64,000 nucleotides of DNA from Paenibacillus oenotherae (GCF_019443105.1 NZ_JAHZIJ010000006.1:124001-188000), one strand, 5' to 3'. Counted from the first letter of the stretch, positions 53,230-62,123 are shown. The notes: generated by a model not told the origin, from the letters alone. Made by a program: numbers and translations.

Positions 53230-55080
53230 CTACTCCTCCGTTCGCAGCCGGAACCATTCGTCCACGGCTTCCTTTAGAATGGCTCGCGACGACACAACCT
53301 CCCGATGATGGAGGTATTCTTCATTCGTATGATCCAGGCTGGAATCCCCGGGGCCATAGGCCACCATGGGGACGCTGCTCCATGCAGTCGCCAGCGTATT
53401 CATATCGCTCGTCCCGCGTTTCTTAATATAGCGGATCGCCTTCCCGTGCTTCGTGAAGCTGCGGACAAATGCTTTGACCAGGCTGTCCGAGCGCGGATTG
53501 GCGAATCCCGGTGTCTCGCGTACAACCTCAATTGTTACTCCCTCTCCGAATGCAAGGTCGAGCTTATCCCTGTAATGATTGCCAGCCTCCGGAGATATTC
53601 TGAAATTAAGCGTTCCTCTCACCGTCAGGTATCCCTTCTCATTGCGATGCCCAATATCGATGAGCGAGGACAACGATTGAGGATCAACATCCCGGACCCG
53701 CTGACGAATGTCTTCCACAATGCGGTACAGCTCGTCAATGACGCTTATGCTGTCCTTGGCTGCGGTATGCTCCTGTGCCCGATGAACCGTAATGTGCAGC
53801 TTGAACAATCCGTAGTAGCCAAGTGTCAAGCTTTCCTCGCCGCTGGGCTCGCCGATGATGACCGCATCCGCCTTGTAGTTGTCCCGGACGAAATACGCCC
53901 CCTTGGATGACGATATTTCTTCTTCGACAGCGCCGATAACGAGAAGAGAGCCATGCTCCGGCACATCAACCTCCTCCAGCATGTGAACGAAATTGATGAA
54001 GCATCCCTTCGCATCCACGACACCTCTGCCCGTGAGACCATCTGGATCGGTGCGGACAGGCCATACATGCGGCACTGTGTCAATATGGCCCAGCAGCAGC
54101 AGCGTATGGGGGCCGTTTCCCTTGCGGAATACGATGTTGCCGGCATCATCGACCTTCCCTGCAACTGACGGATATTTCACCGCATCCAATAAAAAATGCG
54201 CCAGCTCATGCTCATCCCCCGAGACAGAAGGAATTCGCGCCGCCTTATTCAGCAGCTCGAATGCCCCAAGCTCCCGCTCCGCATGCCAGAACCACGTCTT
54301 TCCTCCCTCCTCAAGCGTATGAGGCCCGGATATATTCACGTCGCAGACGCCTTGTTCAATCGCTAGCCGTGCGGCCCGCACCTTCTGCTTCATCCGTCCT
54401 TGAACGGAGCCAAGCTCATCACCTGTGTACACATCCCCTATCGTGGAATGCGGATCGCGAATATCGTGCAGCAGACCAGCCGTACCGGTAACGAAGCGCA
54501 AATGATGCGCCTCCAGCTCGACGGCCAAGTGCGCAGCCAGCACATCCGCATCAATGTTAATATACGACTCCAGCTCTGGATCCCAGATCGGGGGTGTCAG
54601 ACATACGACATCGAAAGCGGCCAGCGCAGACTTCAGAAATTCGGCATGGCTGCCCGTAAAGCCGCCGAACAAGGAGTCCCGGACGATGACCGTCTTCCCG
54701 TCTCTGACTGCCTTGATCGGCTTCGCCTTCTGTCCCTTCACAAGTCCGTGATCCCCGCCGAGCTTGGCGTAGACGGATAGCCCGTAATCCTTCAAATGGC
54801 TGACGACTGGCGCCAGAATGTTCTCATGGTACGCTGCACGGATATAAGGAATCTCCTCGGGCGAGCAGTATCGCACCTCATCGCCTGACGGCAAAGTGAG
54901 AAAGGGCATCTCGCGCGCAATCGATTCATACTTCTGCCGGATCGCTTCCGCCCCGCCCGCTACGAGCAGCACGCTGCCCCCTCTTTTGACGATCGCACTT
55001 ATTTCCGCGAAAATCCGGGGATGATTCACAATGGTGCTGCTGCCGAGCTTGATGACATATAGGCTTCTGCTGCTGCTCAT
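53230..55080 (-). CDS. LysZ-LysK fusion: carrier-bound amino acid kinase joined to M20 deacylase
   Basis: A 616-residue fused protein. Residues about 5-265 match the acetylglutamate/LysW-aminoadipate kinase family (LYVIKLGSSTIVNHPRIFAE, VLLVAGGAEAIRQKY, VYAKLGGDHGLVKGQKAK, INIDADVLAAHLAVELEAHH). Residues about 275-616 match M20 zinc peptidases of the LysK/ArgE type (LLLLGHIDTVPHVWPVRTD, GVVDAKGCFINFVHM, VIGAVEEEISSSKGAYFVRD, AVIIGEPSGEESLTLGY, KRGTSDMNTL). So the enzyme that activates the LysW-bound acid and the one that cleaves the product from LysW are one chain. The ATG overlaps the lysY stop codon. The two activities are normally separate proteins. Confidence 0.88.
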   Translation of the reverse strand: MSSSRSLYVIKLGSSTIVNHPRIFAEISAIVKRGGSVLLVAGGAEAIRQKYESIAREMPFLTLPSGDEVRYCSPEEIPYIRAAYHENILAPVVSHLKDYGLSVYAKLGGDHGLVKGQKAKPIKAVRDGKTVIVRDSLFGGFTGSHAEFLKSALAAFDVVCLTPPIWDPELESYINIDADVLAAHLAVELEAHHLRFVTGTAGLLHDIRDPHSTIGDVYTGDELGSVQGRMKQKVRAARLAIEQGVCDVNISGPHTLEEGGKTWFWHAERELGAFELLNKAARIPSVSGDEHELAHFLLDAVKYPSVAGKVDDAGNIVFRKGNGPHTLLLLGHIDTVPHVWPVRTDPDGLTGRGVVDAKGCFINFVHMLEEVDVPEHGSLLVIGAVEEEISSSKGAYFVRDNYKADAVIIGEPSGEESLTLGYYGLFKLHITVHRAQEHTAAKDSISVIDELYRIVEDIRQRVRDVDPQSLSSLIDIGHRNEKGYLTVRGTLNFRISPEAGNHYRDKLDLAFGEGVTIEVVRETPGFANPRSDSLVKAFVRSFTKHGKAIRYIKKRGTSDMNTLATAWSSVPMVAYGPGDSSLDHTNEEYLHHREVVSSRAILKEAVDEWFRLRTEE

Positions 55081-56129
55081 CAAGGCCACGCTCCTTCACC
55101 TGCAAATTGCAGCCCCGCATCCTCGGGATAGCCGAAATAAAGGTTGGCAGCCTGAATCGCTTGGCCCGCAGCCCCTTTAATCAAATTATCGATTGTTGCA
55201 AGCGATACGCAATTCCGCCCTTCCACATAGGCGCCAATCTCGGCGTAGTTCGTTCCCACGACCGTTTTGATCATCGGCGAGCCATTCCCTGAGTTGAAAT
55301 AGTGAAGAAAGGGCTTGGATGCATAGCTGCTGTAGAATGCTTTCTTCACATCTACCGCTGTCACATGCTCCTTCAGCAGCGAATAGGAAGTGGCCATAAT
55401 CCCCCTTGGCAAATCCAGACTATAGACCGAGAATTGCAGGCTCACCGAACGGTCCAAATGAAGCGCCAGCGCATGCTCCACCTCCGGCTTGTGCCGATGT
55501 CCATGAACCTTGTAGGCTCGAAAGTTATGGGAGCGCTCCGCATGATGCTCGGTCGTCGATTTGCCGCCGCCGCTGGAGCCCGTCTTGGCGTCTGTCACTA
55601 CACGGTCTTCAATTAAATCATGCGCGACGAGCGGATAGAGCGTATACAATGTCGCTACCGCCATGCATCCGGGCAGATTGACCACCTTCACCGAAGGATC
55701 GATTCTGCTGAATTCCGGCACATAGTAATGCCAGCCACCATCGAAGGCATTCAGCAATGTCTCTGGATAATGCTGCTTCAACAGCTCGGGATCGGATATG
55801 CGGTAATCCCCGCTAACATTGAAGATATAGTCGGCATGCTCCGACACCTGCCTGATAATCTTGGGCAGTGTGCCCGTGGGCAAGCATGAGAAGATGGCAT
55901 CGTAATGCCCATCCAATTCGGCCGTTTTATTGAACTTCAGCGAACTGGGCTTCTTCTTGTGAACCGACCCGATATAGAACTTATCAACGGGAAAGCCCGC
56001 CTTCGATTCGGATGATACAAAATCGACCTCAAAATGGGGGTGTCTGCCCAACAATCGGTATAATTCTGCGCCAGTGAACCCGCTGCCGCCCAGAATGGCT
56101 ACCCGTCTTCGTTGATCCGTTATGCTCAT
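55080..56129 (-). CDS. lysY: LysY-type carrier-bound acyl-phosphate reductase
   Basis: A 349-residue ArgC-like dehydrogenase: VAILGGSGFTGAELYRLLGR for NADPH, the catalytic Cys in VVNLPGCMAVATLYTLYPLV, and the active-site His region AYKVHGHRHKPEVEHALAL. It should reduce the LysW-bound acyl phosphate to the semialdehyde. Classical ArgC acts on free N-acetylglutamyl phosphate. Placement in a LysW operon and the basic HKKKP segment, suited to an acidic carrier, favour the carrier-bound version. Stop and start codons overlap with both neighbours. No other arg or lys genes lie in the window. Confidence 0.88.
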   Translation of the reverse strand: MSITDQRRRVAILGGSGFTGAELYRLLGRHPHFEVDFVSSESKAGFPVDKFYIGSVHKKKPSSLKFNKTAELDGHYDAIFSCLPTGTLPKIIRQVSEHADYIFNVSGDYRISDPELLKQHYPETLLNAFDGGWHYYVPEFSRIDPSVKVVNLPGCMAVATLYTLYPLVAHDLIEDRVVTDAKTGSSGGGKSTTEHHAERSHNFRAYKVHGHRHKPEVEHALALHLDRSVSLQFSVYSLDLPRGIMATSYSLLKEHVTAVDVKKAFYSSYASKPFLHYFNSGNGSPMIKTVVGTNYAEIGAYVEGRNCVSLATIDNLIKGAAGQAIQAANLYFGYPEDAGLQFAGEGAWP

Positions 56130-57451
56130 CCTAATCTGGCATCTCTTTCATAAGGAATTCTGGCGCTGCTGCCCTGCTCTGCCAGCTCACGAATAATATG
56201 CGGGTTCGCATCGATTTTCTTGAATGCCAGAGCATAGGCTTGAATCCGCTCATACTCAATCGGCGTTCTCAGCTCTCTGCAGATCGTCAGGCTGCCCCGC
56301 AGCATGTTCAGTGTCACAGGGAACTGATTGAGATCGTAACCAAAGTCTTTCCGGTCCGACAGCGTAAACGGATAGCCGTTCCCGAAGCCCCTGCGGTTCT
56401 TGAAGGGGAGATGGCCCGGAATCGGCACATTCTGCCACTCTCTGGCGTATACCCCTTCAAGATTGATCAGCTGCTGTACAGCATCCTTCACCCGGTAATC
56501 CTCCAGATCCTCAAGCCCAAGCCGCTCCGGCGACAGCTTGATACGGTACATATTGTAGCTGTGACGGTAGCCCTCGGGCACGAAAGGCCCGCTGAACAGC
56601 TTCGTCTCTGCCAGCGCGTTGGTCAAGTACTCGGCATTCCGCGCCCGAATCGCATCATAATACGGCAGACGGTCGAGCTGGCTGAGGCCGAAGGCGGCAG
56701 CAATCCATGACATGCGGTAATCAATTCCCGATGAATCAAGAAACCGAAGCGCACGCTCATAATCCTCCTTCTCCTTGAAAAAAGCGATGCCGCCTTCTCC
56801 GCCGACCATGAAATTTTTGTCTGCCATCAAGCTTTGGCCCGCGCTATCGCCGATCGAGCCTGCCAGCTGGCCGTGAATGGAAGCCGAATGCGCATGCGAG
56901 GCATCCTCCACGAGACGGAGCGAATGTTTGTCCGCAAGCTGTCTCAATGCAGGCAGATCAGCTGGCAGTCCATGCACATGGACAGGCATAATCGCCTTCG
57001 TCTTGCTCGTGATCGCACGTTCCGCCTGGACAGGATCCAGACAATACGTAACCGGGTCGATATCGACGAAGATCGGGATCGCTTTGGCAGCGACAACCGC
57101 CTGGGCGGTTGCAATGAACGTAAAAGCAGGCACAATAACCTCATCCCCCGGCTGTACGCCAGCGCCTGCTAGCGCGAGATGCAGGCTCGCGGTTCCGCTA
57201 GCCGTCGCAATCGCATAGTTGGCTCCTACATACTTGCGGTACGCTTCCGTGAACTCATCCACCACCGTATCGCCATCCTGCTGAATCGAGACGAGCATCT
57301 GAATGATGTCTTCTTTCGTAATGATCGGGAAATTAGTCTTCCTGACATCCTCGGCAATAACAGACGGTCCGCCATGAAAGGCTAACGGATCCCGTGTCCA
57401 GCTCTCTGAAGGCAGCGGGAGCGGCTTGCGGATAAAATCGGTCTTTATCAT
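56126..57451 (-). CDS. DegT/StrS-family PLP aminotransferase
   Basis: A 441-residue fold-type I PLP enzyme. NYAIATASGTASLHLALAGA holds the phosphate-binding region, IMPVHVHGLPADLPALRQLA and LVEDASHAHSASIHGQLAGS supply the PLP-Asp, and SLMADKNFMVGGEGGIAFFK contains the probable Schiff-base Lys. Such enzymes aminate ketosugars or, as here by context, a ketone on a carrier-bound chain after two-carbon extension. The ATG at 57451 has GAGGAGG upstream and overlaps the preceding stop codon; a longer upstream frame has no family match. Length is a little above typical (370-400). Confidence 0.88.
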   Translation of the reverse strand: MIKTDFIRKPLPLPSESWTRDPLAFHGGPSVIAEDVRKTNFPIITKEDIIQMLVSIQQDGDTVVDEFTEAYRKYVGANYAIATASGTASLHLALAGAGVQPGDEVIVPAFTFIATAQAVVAAKAIPIFVDIDPVTYCLDPVQAERAITSKTKAIMPVHVHGLPADLPALRQLADKHSLRLVEDASHAHSASIHGQLAGSIGDSAGQSLMADKNFMVGGEGGIAFFKEKEDYERALRFLDSSGIDYRMSWIAAAFGLSQLDRLPYYDAIRARNAEYLTNALAETKLFSGPFVPEGYRHSYNMYRIKLSPERLGLEDLEDYRVKDAVQQLINLEGVYAREWQNVPIPGHLPFKNRRGFGNGYPFTLSDRKDFGYDLNQFPVTLNMLRGSLTICRELRTPIEYERIQAYALAFKKIDANPHIIRELAEQGSSARIPYERDARLG

Positions 57452-58107
57452 GACGGCTTCCTCCTCAGCAGCGATATTTTCACACATGCAGCCACAAGCG
57501 GGCTCAGCCTGTAGTTGAACTGAGCCGCAGGCTGCAGCTCCGGCTCGCTCTCTTCCTGGGTCCACATCGTCTGGAGGTCGAAGGCGCCGAAAATCTTCAG
57601 CCTCTCCGCCTTTTTCCATATCTTCTCGTCATTGGAGGCAATGGCGGCAACAGGCCCGAAGCCTAATCCCGTAAAGTCCAGAATGAGCACAGGAGCGCGG
57701 CCGCTGGCCCCGAGAACGAGTTGATTCAACCGTTCCAGGTTGTCAGCGTTCACCTCTATAGACGTATAGGCCTGTTTCAGATGCGAATCAGATGCGAGCG
57801 CAATGCCCAGCCAATGAAGAAACTTCCTCTCCTGATCACTGGGTTGATCCAGCCGTGTGGAGTCTCCATAGCGAATATCCTGTCCCCACAATGCGCCGTG
57901 AATCGCACCTGTGTAGCTATTGAATAAGGAAACGTATTTTGTTTTTGTAAGCTTGGCTATACTTTTCTCCAGTCCCTTTAATTCATGATCATTCTTCTCA
58001 ATGCTCATAATGACCCCTGAATTCAGAACGCGGGACAATACGAACGATAAGGAGAAATAATGCTCCTTGCCAATAACGGCTTCCGGCTTCGTTAACGTTT
58101 CACTCAT
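57448..58107 (-). CDS. Truncated StrS-like protein without the PLP lysine
   Basis: A 219-residue protein. Residues about 25-85 (VLNSGVIMSIEKNDHELKGL, KTKYVSLFNSYTGAIHGALW) correspond to the start of a StrS aminotransferase. Residues about 140-215 (DFTGLGFGPVAAIASNDEKI, IFGAFDLQTMWTQEESEPEL, QFNYRLSPLVAACVKISLLR) match the stretch that normally carries the Schiff-base Lys and what follows. The middle is shortened, the Lys is replaced, and the C-terminal domain is missing. It is therefore not an aminotransferase on its own; it may be a partner subunit for the intact enzyme next to it. GGGAGGTG precedes the ATG. Confidence 0.7.
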   Translation of the reverse strand: MSETLTKPEAVIGKEHYFSLSFVLSRVLNSGVIMSIEKNDHELKGLEKSIAKLTKTKYVSLFNSYTGAIHGALWGQDIRYGDSTRLDQPSDQERKFLHWLGIALASDSHLKQAYTSIEVNADNLERLNQLVLGASGRAPVLILDFTGLGFGPVAAIASNDEKIWKKAERLKIFGAFDLQTMWTQEESEPELQPAAQFNYRLSPLVAACVKISLLRRKPS

Positions 58108-58128
58108 TCTTATATTGCACCTCCCTGT

Positions 58129-59025
58129 TTACTTGGAATTAACCGTCACGTTAACCCTGTTTTTTCGAACGAGCACCTCTTTCACATATTCCGCAATATG
58201 ATAGGCGACATCGACGCCATGAACCTTCCACGATTTAGCAAATTCAGGGTTCTGATTCACCTCACACACGACATAACGCAGCTGCTTGTAATCAAAAAAC
58301 AAGTCCGCTCCATAGATGCCTTCACCGAGCACATCTACCAGCCGCCCGCAAATGGATGCAATCTCTTCATTAATAGGCAGCGGCTCGATCTCTGCGCCCA
58401 AATGCGTATTCGTCTTCCAATTCTCTGCCGAAACCCGGCGAAAAGCGACAATCGGAGTGCGTCCGACAATGACGACGCGAATGTCATAATCCCCCTTCTC
58501 CACATATTCCTGCACCAGCACAGGAAACGACTGATGTCCCGGATCTACAGATTCCCGTGCTGCTATCCAGCCCTCCAGACATTCCTTTCCCGTAATTCTG
58601 GCAATTCCCCTTCCCCATGATGATGTTGCCGGCTTAATCACGCATAATTCCCCGAATTCCTCCATCGCCTGGAACAGCTTGCCGGGTGTGAAGGCTACTT
58701 TGAACCGGGGCTGGGGAACCCCGTGCTTTTCAAACACAATCGCTTGATGGATCTTATTCGTACAAATCGTAATGGCCTTCGCCGAATTCAACGTGTCCAC
58801 GCCGGCCAGCTGGAGCAGTTGGGTTCGACTGAGCGCGTTTTTCTGAGAAAGGCAACGGATGAGGGCAACACCATAGGGCTGATCATCAGAGATCCCCAGA
58901 GGCAATTCCATGGAATCCAGATTCACTTGCACTTCGATCCCCAGATCGGCCAGATGGTCGACAATCCGCTGCTCTTCCTCCCGCAGCTTGGTCACACACA
59001 ATAATATAGCGTTATTCTGATCCAT
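58129..59025 (-). CDS. lysX: LysX-type ATP-grasp ligase (amino acid to LysW)
   Basis: A 298-residue RimK-like ATP-grasp protein: AITICTNKIHQAIVFEKHGV opens the ATP-binding part, LCVIKPATSSWGRGIARIT and PVLVQEYVEKGDYDIRVVIV are its core, and GADLFFDYKQLRYVVCEVNQ with NPEFAKSWKVHGVD forms the Mg and substrate end. LysX/ArgX proteins join the alpha-amino group of aminoadipate or glutamate to the side chain of the last Glu of LysW. Which acid is used cannot be read safely; glutamate is likelier given the lack of any aminoadipate genes. It starts nine bases after lysW. Confidence 0.88.
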   Translation of the reverse strand: MDQNNAILLCVTKLREEEQRIVDHLADLGIEVQVNLDSMELPLGISDDQPYGVALIRCLSQKNALSRTQLLQLAGVDTLNSAKAITICTNKIHQAIVFEKHGVPQPRFKVAFTPGKLFQAMEEFGELCVIKPATSSWGRGIARITGKECLEGWIAARESVDPGHQSFPVLVQEYVEKGDYDIRVVIVGRTPIVAFRRVSAENWKTNTHLGAEIEPLPINEEIASICGRLVDVLGEGIYGADLFFDYKQLRYVVCEVNQNPEFAKSWKVHGVDVAYHIAEYVKEVLVRKNRVNVTVNSK

Positions 59026-59034
59026 AATCAGTCC

Positions 59035-59208
59035 CTACTCTCCCCAAGTTTCTTCTATTTCCGGAGCCAGAGCAATCGTGACAAGATGGGATTCAACTTG
59101 AACTTCGTGTTCTTGACCGCAAGAATCACATTCCACGATTTCACCTGTAGTTGCGCGCTCTTCCACTTCGATTTCCGACTTGCATACGAGACAATTTAAC
59201 TCTGCCAT
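59035..59208 (-). CDS. lysW: LysW-type amino-group carrier protein
   Basis: A 57-residue, strongly acidic protein. It starts MAELNCLVCKSEIEVEERAT, has two CxxC zinc pairs (CLVC and CDSC), and ends EIEETWGE. The size, zinc knuckle and C-terminal W-G-E are those of LysW, whose terminal glutamate side chain carries the growing amino acid through lysine, arginine or secondary metabolite synthesis. The usual ending is EDWGE; here Thr replaces Asp. AGGAGGTG lies eight bases before the ATG. lysX follows nine bases later. This gene defines the cluster. Confidence 0.92.
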   Translation of the reverse strand: MAELNCLVCKSEIEVEERATTGEIVECDSCGQEHEVQVESHLVTIALAPEIEETWGE

Positions 59209-59246
59209 TGTTCCTGCACCTCCTGATTAATTGGATGAAACGATAT

Positions 59247-59275
59247 ATTATAACGGAATAAATCCCTTATAACCT
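59247..59275 (-). promoter_or_regulatory. Possible promoter of the lysW operon
   Basis: A perfect TATAAT (59247-59252) lies 39 bases before the lysW start codon on the minus strand, but the -35 region is poor. Transcription may also arrive from the transporter genes. Confidence 0.35.
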
Positions 59276-59279
59276 GCCC

Positions 59280-60956
59280 TTACTTTGCTGCCAAATCCCA
59301 TTGATTCACATTGTTGAACGTTCCCAGATTCAGCGGCTTGCCTACGAGCACATTGTTCGCTACCACCTGCAGCCGTTTCTCTGAATAGACTGCCAGCGTC
59401 GGCACCTCATCATGCAGCACCTCCTGCAATTGGTTGTAGATCTCGTGGCGCTTGGCCTCATCGATTTCCTGCTCTCCTCTTTGGATCAGCTCATCGACCA
59501 CTGGATTGTTGTATCGAATGACACTGTCCGGTTCATCGCTCTTGTAGGTAGTGAAATAGAGGCTGGGCTCGATGTAGTAATCCCTTGTAAAAATCGTAAT
59601 GTCATGCTCGCCTTTCTCGACCTTATCTATTAATGTAGGGAAATCGAATTTCTGAACATGGATTTCAATCCCTACGGATTCCAGGTTTTGCACCAGAATA
59701 TCGGCTGCCTGCTCACGCACCTTGTTCCCAACCGGGATCAGAAAAACAAGCTTGCGGCCCGGGTCCCAGCCAGCTTCTTGCAGAAGCTGCTTTGCTTTTT
59801 CGGGATCATAATCATACGGCTTGATGTCTTTATTAAAGTAAGGATGCGAGCTTGGAACGCCGCCGTCAATAATTTCGGCTTGCCCCTTCAGCAACTGTTC
59901 GACGATCAGCGGACGATTCAACGCGTGTGCGATCGCCTGGCGAACCCGCTTGTCGGGCAGCTTCTCAATATTGAAGAACAGCTCGGCAGGTTCAGATGCT
60001 GGCGCCGAAGTAACATTCACATTCGCAAAGCCCTTCACCTTATCGTAATCCGTAATCGGGACAAGACCGACCGGCAGAGAGTTCATCCCAATCTCACCCG
60101 TCTGCAGCTGTGCCACCAGATTCGCGGCAGGAAGCACCTTGATAAAGATATTGTCGATCTTGGGGACGTCGAGATAATAATTGTCGTTCTTCGCCACCTC
60201 TACATACTGGCCTTTCTCATAGCTTGCGAATTTGTATGGACCAATCGTCACCGTCGGTTTCTGAAAATATTCGTGGGTGGACAGCTGCTCCGGATTAACG
60301 TCCTTCAAAATATGCTCTGGCAGGAAATTGACCTTCACGCCGAACCGCTCATTGAACACTAACGGATCAATCGGCGTCTTGGTCTTAATCTCGAAGGTGG
60401 CCTGATCGATAATCTTGAGTCCCGAAATATCCGCAACCCCTTCGTCCAGCTTTCCGAAATCATTCAATCCCTCTATGAATTGGAGCTTGAAAGACGTATC
60501 CACCTTGGGGTGCAGGGCGAGCTTTAAAGTGAACGCCACATCTGCCGTTGTGAAGGGCGTTCCATCATTCCACTTGGCATTTGATTTGAGCTTGATGCGG
60601 TACGTCTGTTTGTCCGTCGTCTCGATGGATTCCGCCAGCTTAGGTACGAATTGCGCCGAATCCGTCACATCGAGCAGAGCATCATTGAGCAATTGAATGG
60701 GGGCCAGTGAAGCCGAATTATCCTGCGTATTGATCTGATTCAAAGTAACCGGGGCATTAACGATCCCGATCGTTAACGTTTTTTTCGCTTGGGCGACGTT
60801 GTCTGTTGGTTCATTCACAGCTATCGTTTCTTTTGCTTGCCCAGTATCCTTGCCCGTTGCATCCACAATCGGCTCATTCGATTCCGTGCAAGCGGACAAG
60901 AACAAAGTGAAAATCATTAACAGTACAAACGCATAAAATCGCAGGTATGGTTTCAT
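59280..60956 (-). CDS. Peptide ABC transporter, solute-binding lipoprotein
   Basis: A 558-residue family 5 (OppA/DppA) binding protein. The lipoprotein signal is FVLLMIFTLFLSAC with Cys23 as the lipid site. Family segments are LKSNAKWNDGTPFTTADVAF, TIGPYKFASYEKGQYVEVAK and DKRVRQAIAHALNRPLIVEQ. It captures peptides or related cations outside the cell. It lies between the permeases and the lysW operon, on the same strand, 70 bp ahead of lysW. It could recover the cluster product or a precursor; an independent nutrient role is equally possible. Confidence 0.9.
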   Translation of the reverse strand: MKPYLRFYAFVLLMIFTLFLSACTESNEPIVDATGKDTGQAKETIAVNEPTDNVAQAKKTLTIGIVNAPVTLNQINTQDNSASLAPIQLLNDALLDVTDSAQFVPKLAESIETTDKQTYRIKLKSNAKWNDGTPFTTADVAFTLKLALHPKVDTSFKLQFIEGLNDFGKLDEGVADISGLKIIDQATFEIKTKTPIDPLVFNERFGVKVNFLPEHILKDVNPEQLSTHEYFQKPTVTIGPYKFASYEKGQYVEVAKNDNYYLDVPKIDNIFIKVLPAANLVAQLQTGEIGMNSLPVGLVPITDYDKVKGFANVNVTSAPASEPAELFFNIEKLPDKRVRQAIAHALNRPLIVEQLLKGQAEIIDGGVPSSHPYFNKDIKPYDYDPEKAKQLLQEAGWDPGRKLVFLIPVGNKVREQAADILVQNLESVGIEIHVQKFDFPTLIDKVEKGEHDITIFTRDYYIEPSLYFTTYKSDEPDSVIRYNNPVVDELIQRGEQEIDEAKRHEIYNQLQEVLHDEVPTLAVYSEKRLQVVANNVLVGKPLNLGTFNNVNQWDLAAK

Positions 60957-61187
60957 TGCTCTTCTCTCCCTTTTTTCTATTTAAATAAGTTTAGTGAACG
61001 AACAGTGGAGCGAAGCGGGGGAATGATTCTGGAGAAGCGTAGCGTTCGCCTTTGTTCCTGGAATTTCACCATTAAGCATAAATTCAACAATTCCGGGAAC
61101 AACAGCGATCGTAAGAACATTCCCATGCGCAGCGGCGGCTTGTTCTCTTCAGCCATCCCTGCGCAGCAGCCAGCTTGTTCATTTCAG

Positions 61188-62108
61188 CTAGCTCCGCGCA
61201 TCCAGCGCATCCCTAAGCCCATCGCCGACAAAATTAAATGCCAGAACCGTAAGAAGAATGATAAATCCGGCTGGCAGCCACAACCATTGCTGTTCCGTCA
61301 AGACGGTTAATGACTGCGCGTCATGCAGCATATTGCCAAGGCTTGCTTGCGGTGAGGTGACCCCCATGCCCAGAAAGCTGAGGCCCGCTTCGCTAAGAAT
61401 CGTGCTGGCAACACCAAACGTAGCGTTCACAATGATGGGGCTCAAGGCATTGGGCAGAATATGCCGGAACATAACTCGCGGGGTGCTGTACCCCAGTGCC
61501 ACACCTGCCCGGACATAATCCATCTCCTTGATCGACAGCACACTTCCCCGGACAAGCATCGCAATGGCGGGCCATTTGAACAGGGCAAGGACGATTATGA
61601 TGGTCGAGATGTTAGCACCCAGTATGCTGACCATGACCAGGACGATAATCATATACGGAAAGCTCAAGAAGATATCGGTGATGCGCATCAGCACCATATC
61701 GAACCATCTGCCATAGTATCCGGCCAGCAGGCCGATGATCGTGCCGAATGCAACATACAGCGCCACCGTAGCAAATCCGATGATCAGCGATACTCTTGTT
61801 CCATAGATCAAGCGGCTTAATACGTCCCGCCCGACCCCATCAGTACCCAGCCAATGCGCCAGCGACGGAGAAGCTGCGAACACATCCGTGATCTCATTGG
61901 GCGAATTCGGTGCCAGCCATGGTGCCAGCAGGCCGATACCGATCAGCAGCAAGGTCGTAATGAGTCCCCATGCCGCGAGCTTGTGCTTGAAGAACTTGCG
62001 CCTTACTTGCCTCGCATAATGCTCGATTCCAGGGAGCGGCTGCTCATGCTCTTGTCCCGTCTCTGAGGCGGCGGCATCACCCCTCCATGGCATTCCTGTA
62101 GCAGACAT
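61188..62108 (-). CDS. Peptide ABC transporter permease (DppC/OppC type)
   Basis: A 306-residue membrane protein with six helices. The first (LAAWGLITTLLLIGIGLLAP) follows a long cytoplasmic N-terminus, and the ATPase-contact loop is EMDYVRAGVALGYSTPRVMF with RHILPNALSPI. The DGVGRDVLSRLIYGTRVSL segment is typical of DppC. It partners the DppB-type permease 15 bp upstream. A 230-bp gap with no supported gene separates it from the binding-protein gene. Confidence 0.93.
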   Translation of the reverse strand: MSATGMPWRGDAAASETGQEHEQPLPGIEHYARQVRRKFFKHKLAAWGLITTLLLIGIGLLAPWLAPNSPNEITDVFAASPSLAHWLGTDGVGRDVLSRLIYGTRVSLIIGFATVALYVAFGTIIGLLAGYYGRWFDMVLMRITDIFLSFPYMIIVLVMVSILGANISTIIIVLALFKWPAIAMLVRGSVLSIKEMDYVRAGVALGYSTPRVMFRHILPNALSPIIVNATFGVASTILSEAGLSFLGMGVTSPQASLGNMLHDAQSLTVLTEQQWLWLPAGFIILLTVLAFNFVGDGLRDALDARS

Positions 62109-62123
62109 CCTTCCGTCCTCCTG

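Noticed and set aside
55080-56129. Arginine biosynthesis argC
   Set aside because: The gene is embedded between LysW-pathway genes, and no argJ, argB, argD or argF is nearby; a LysY role on a carrier protein explains the context better.
60957-61187. Possible small gene between the peptide-binding protein and permease
   Set aside because: Frames here are short, lack ribosome sites and show no protein-like features; only a likely leader region for the binding protein can be supported.
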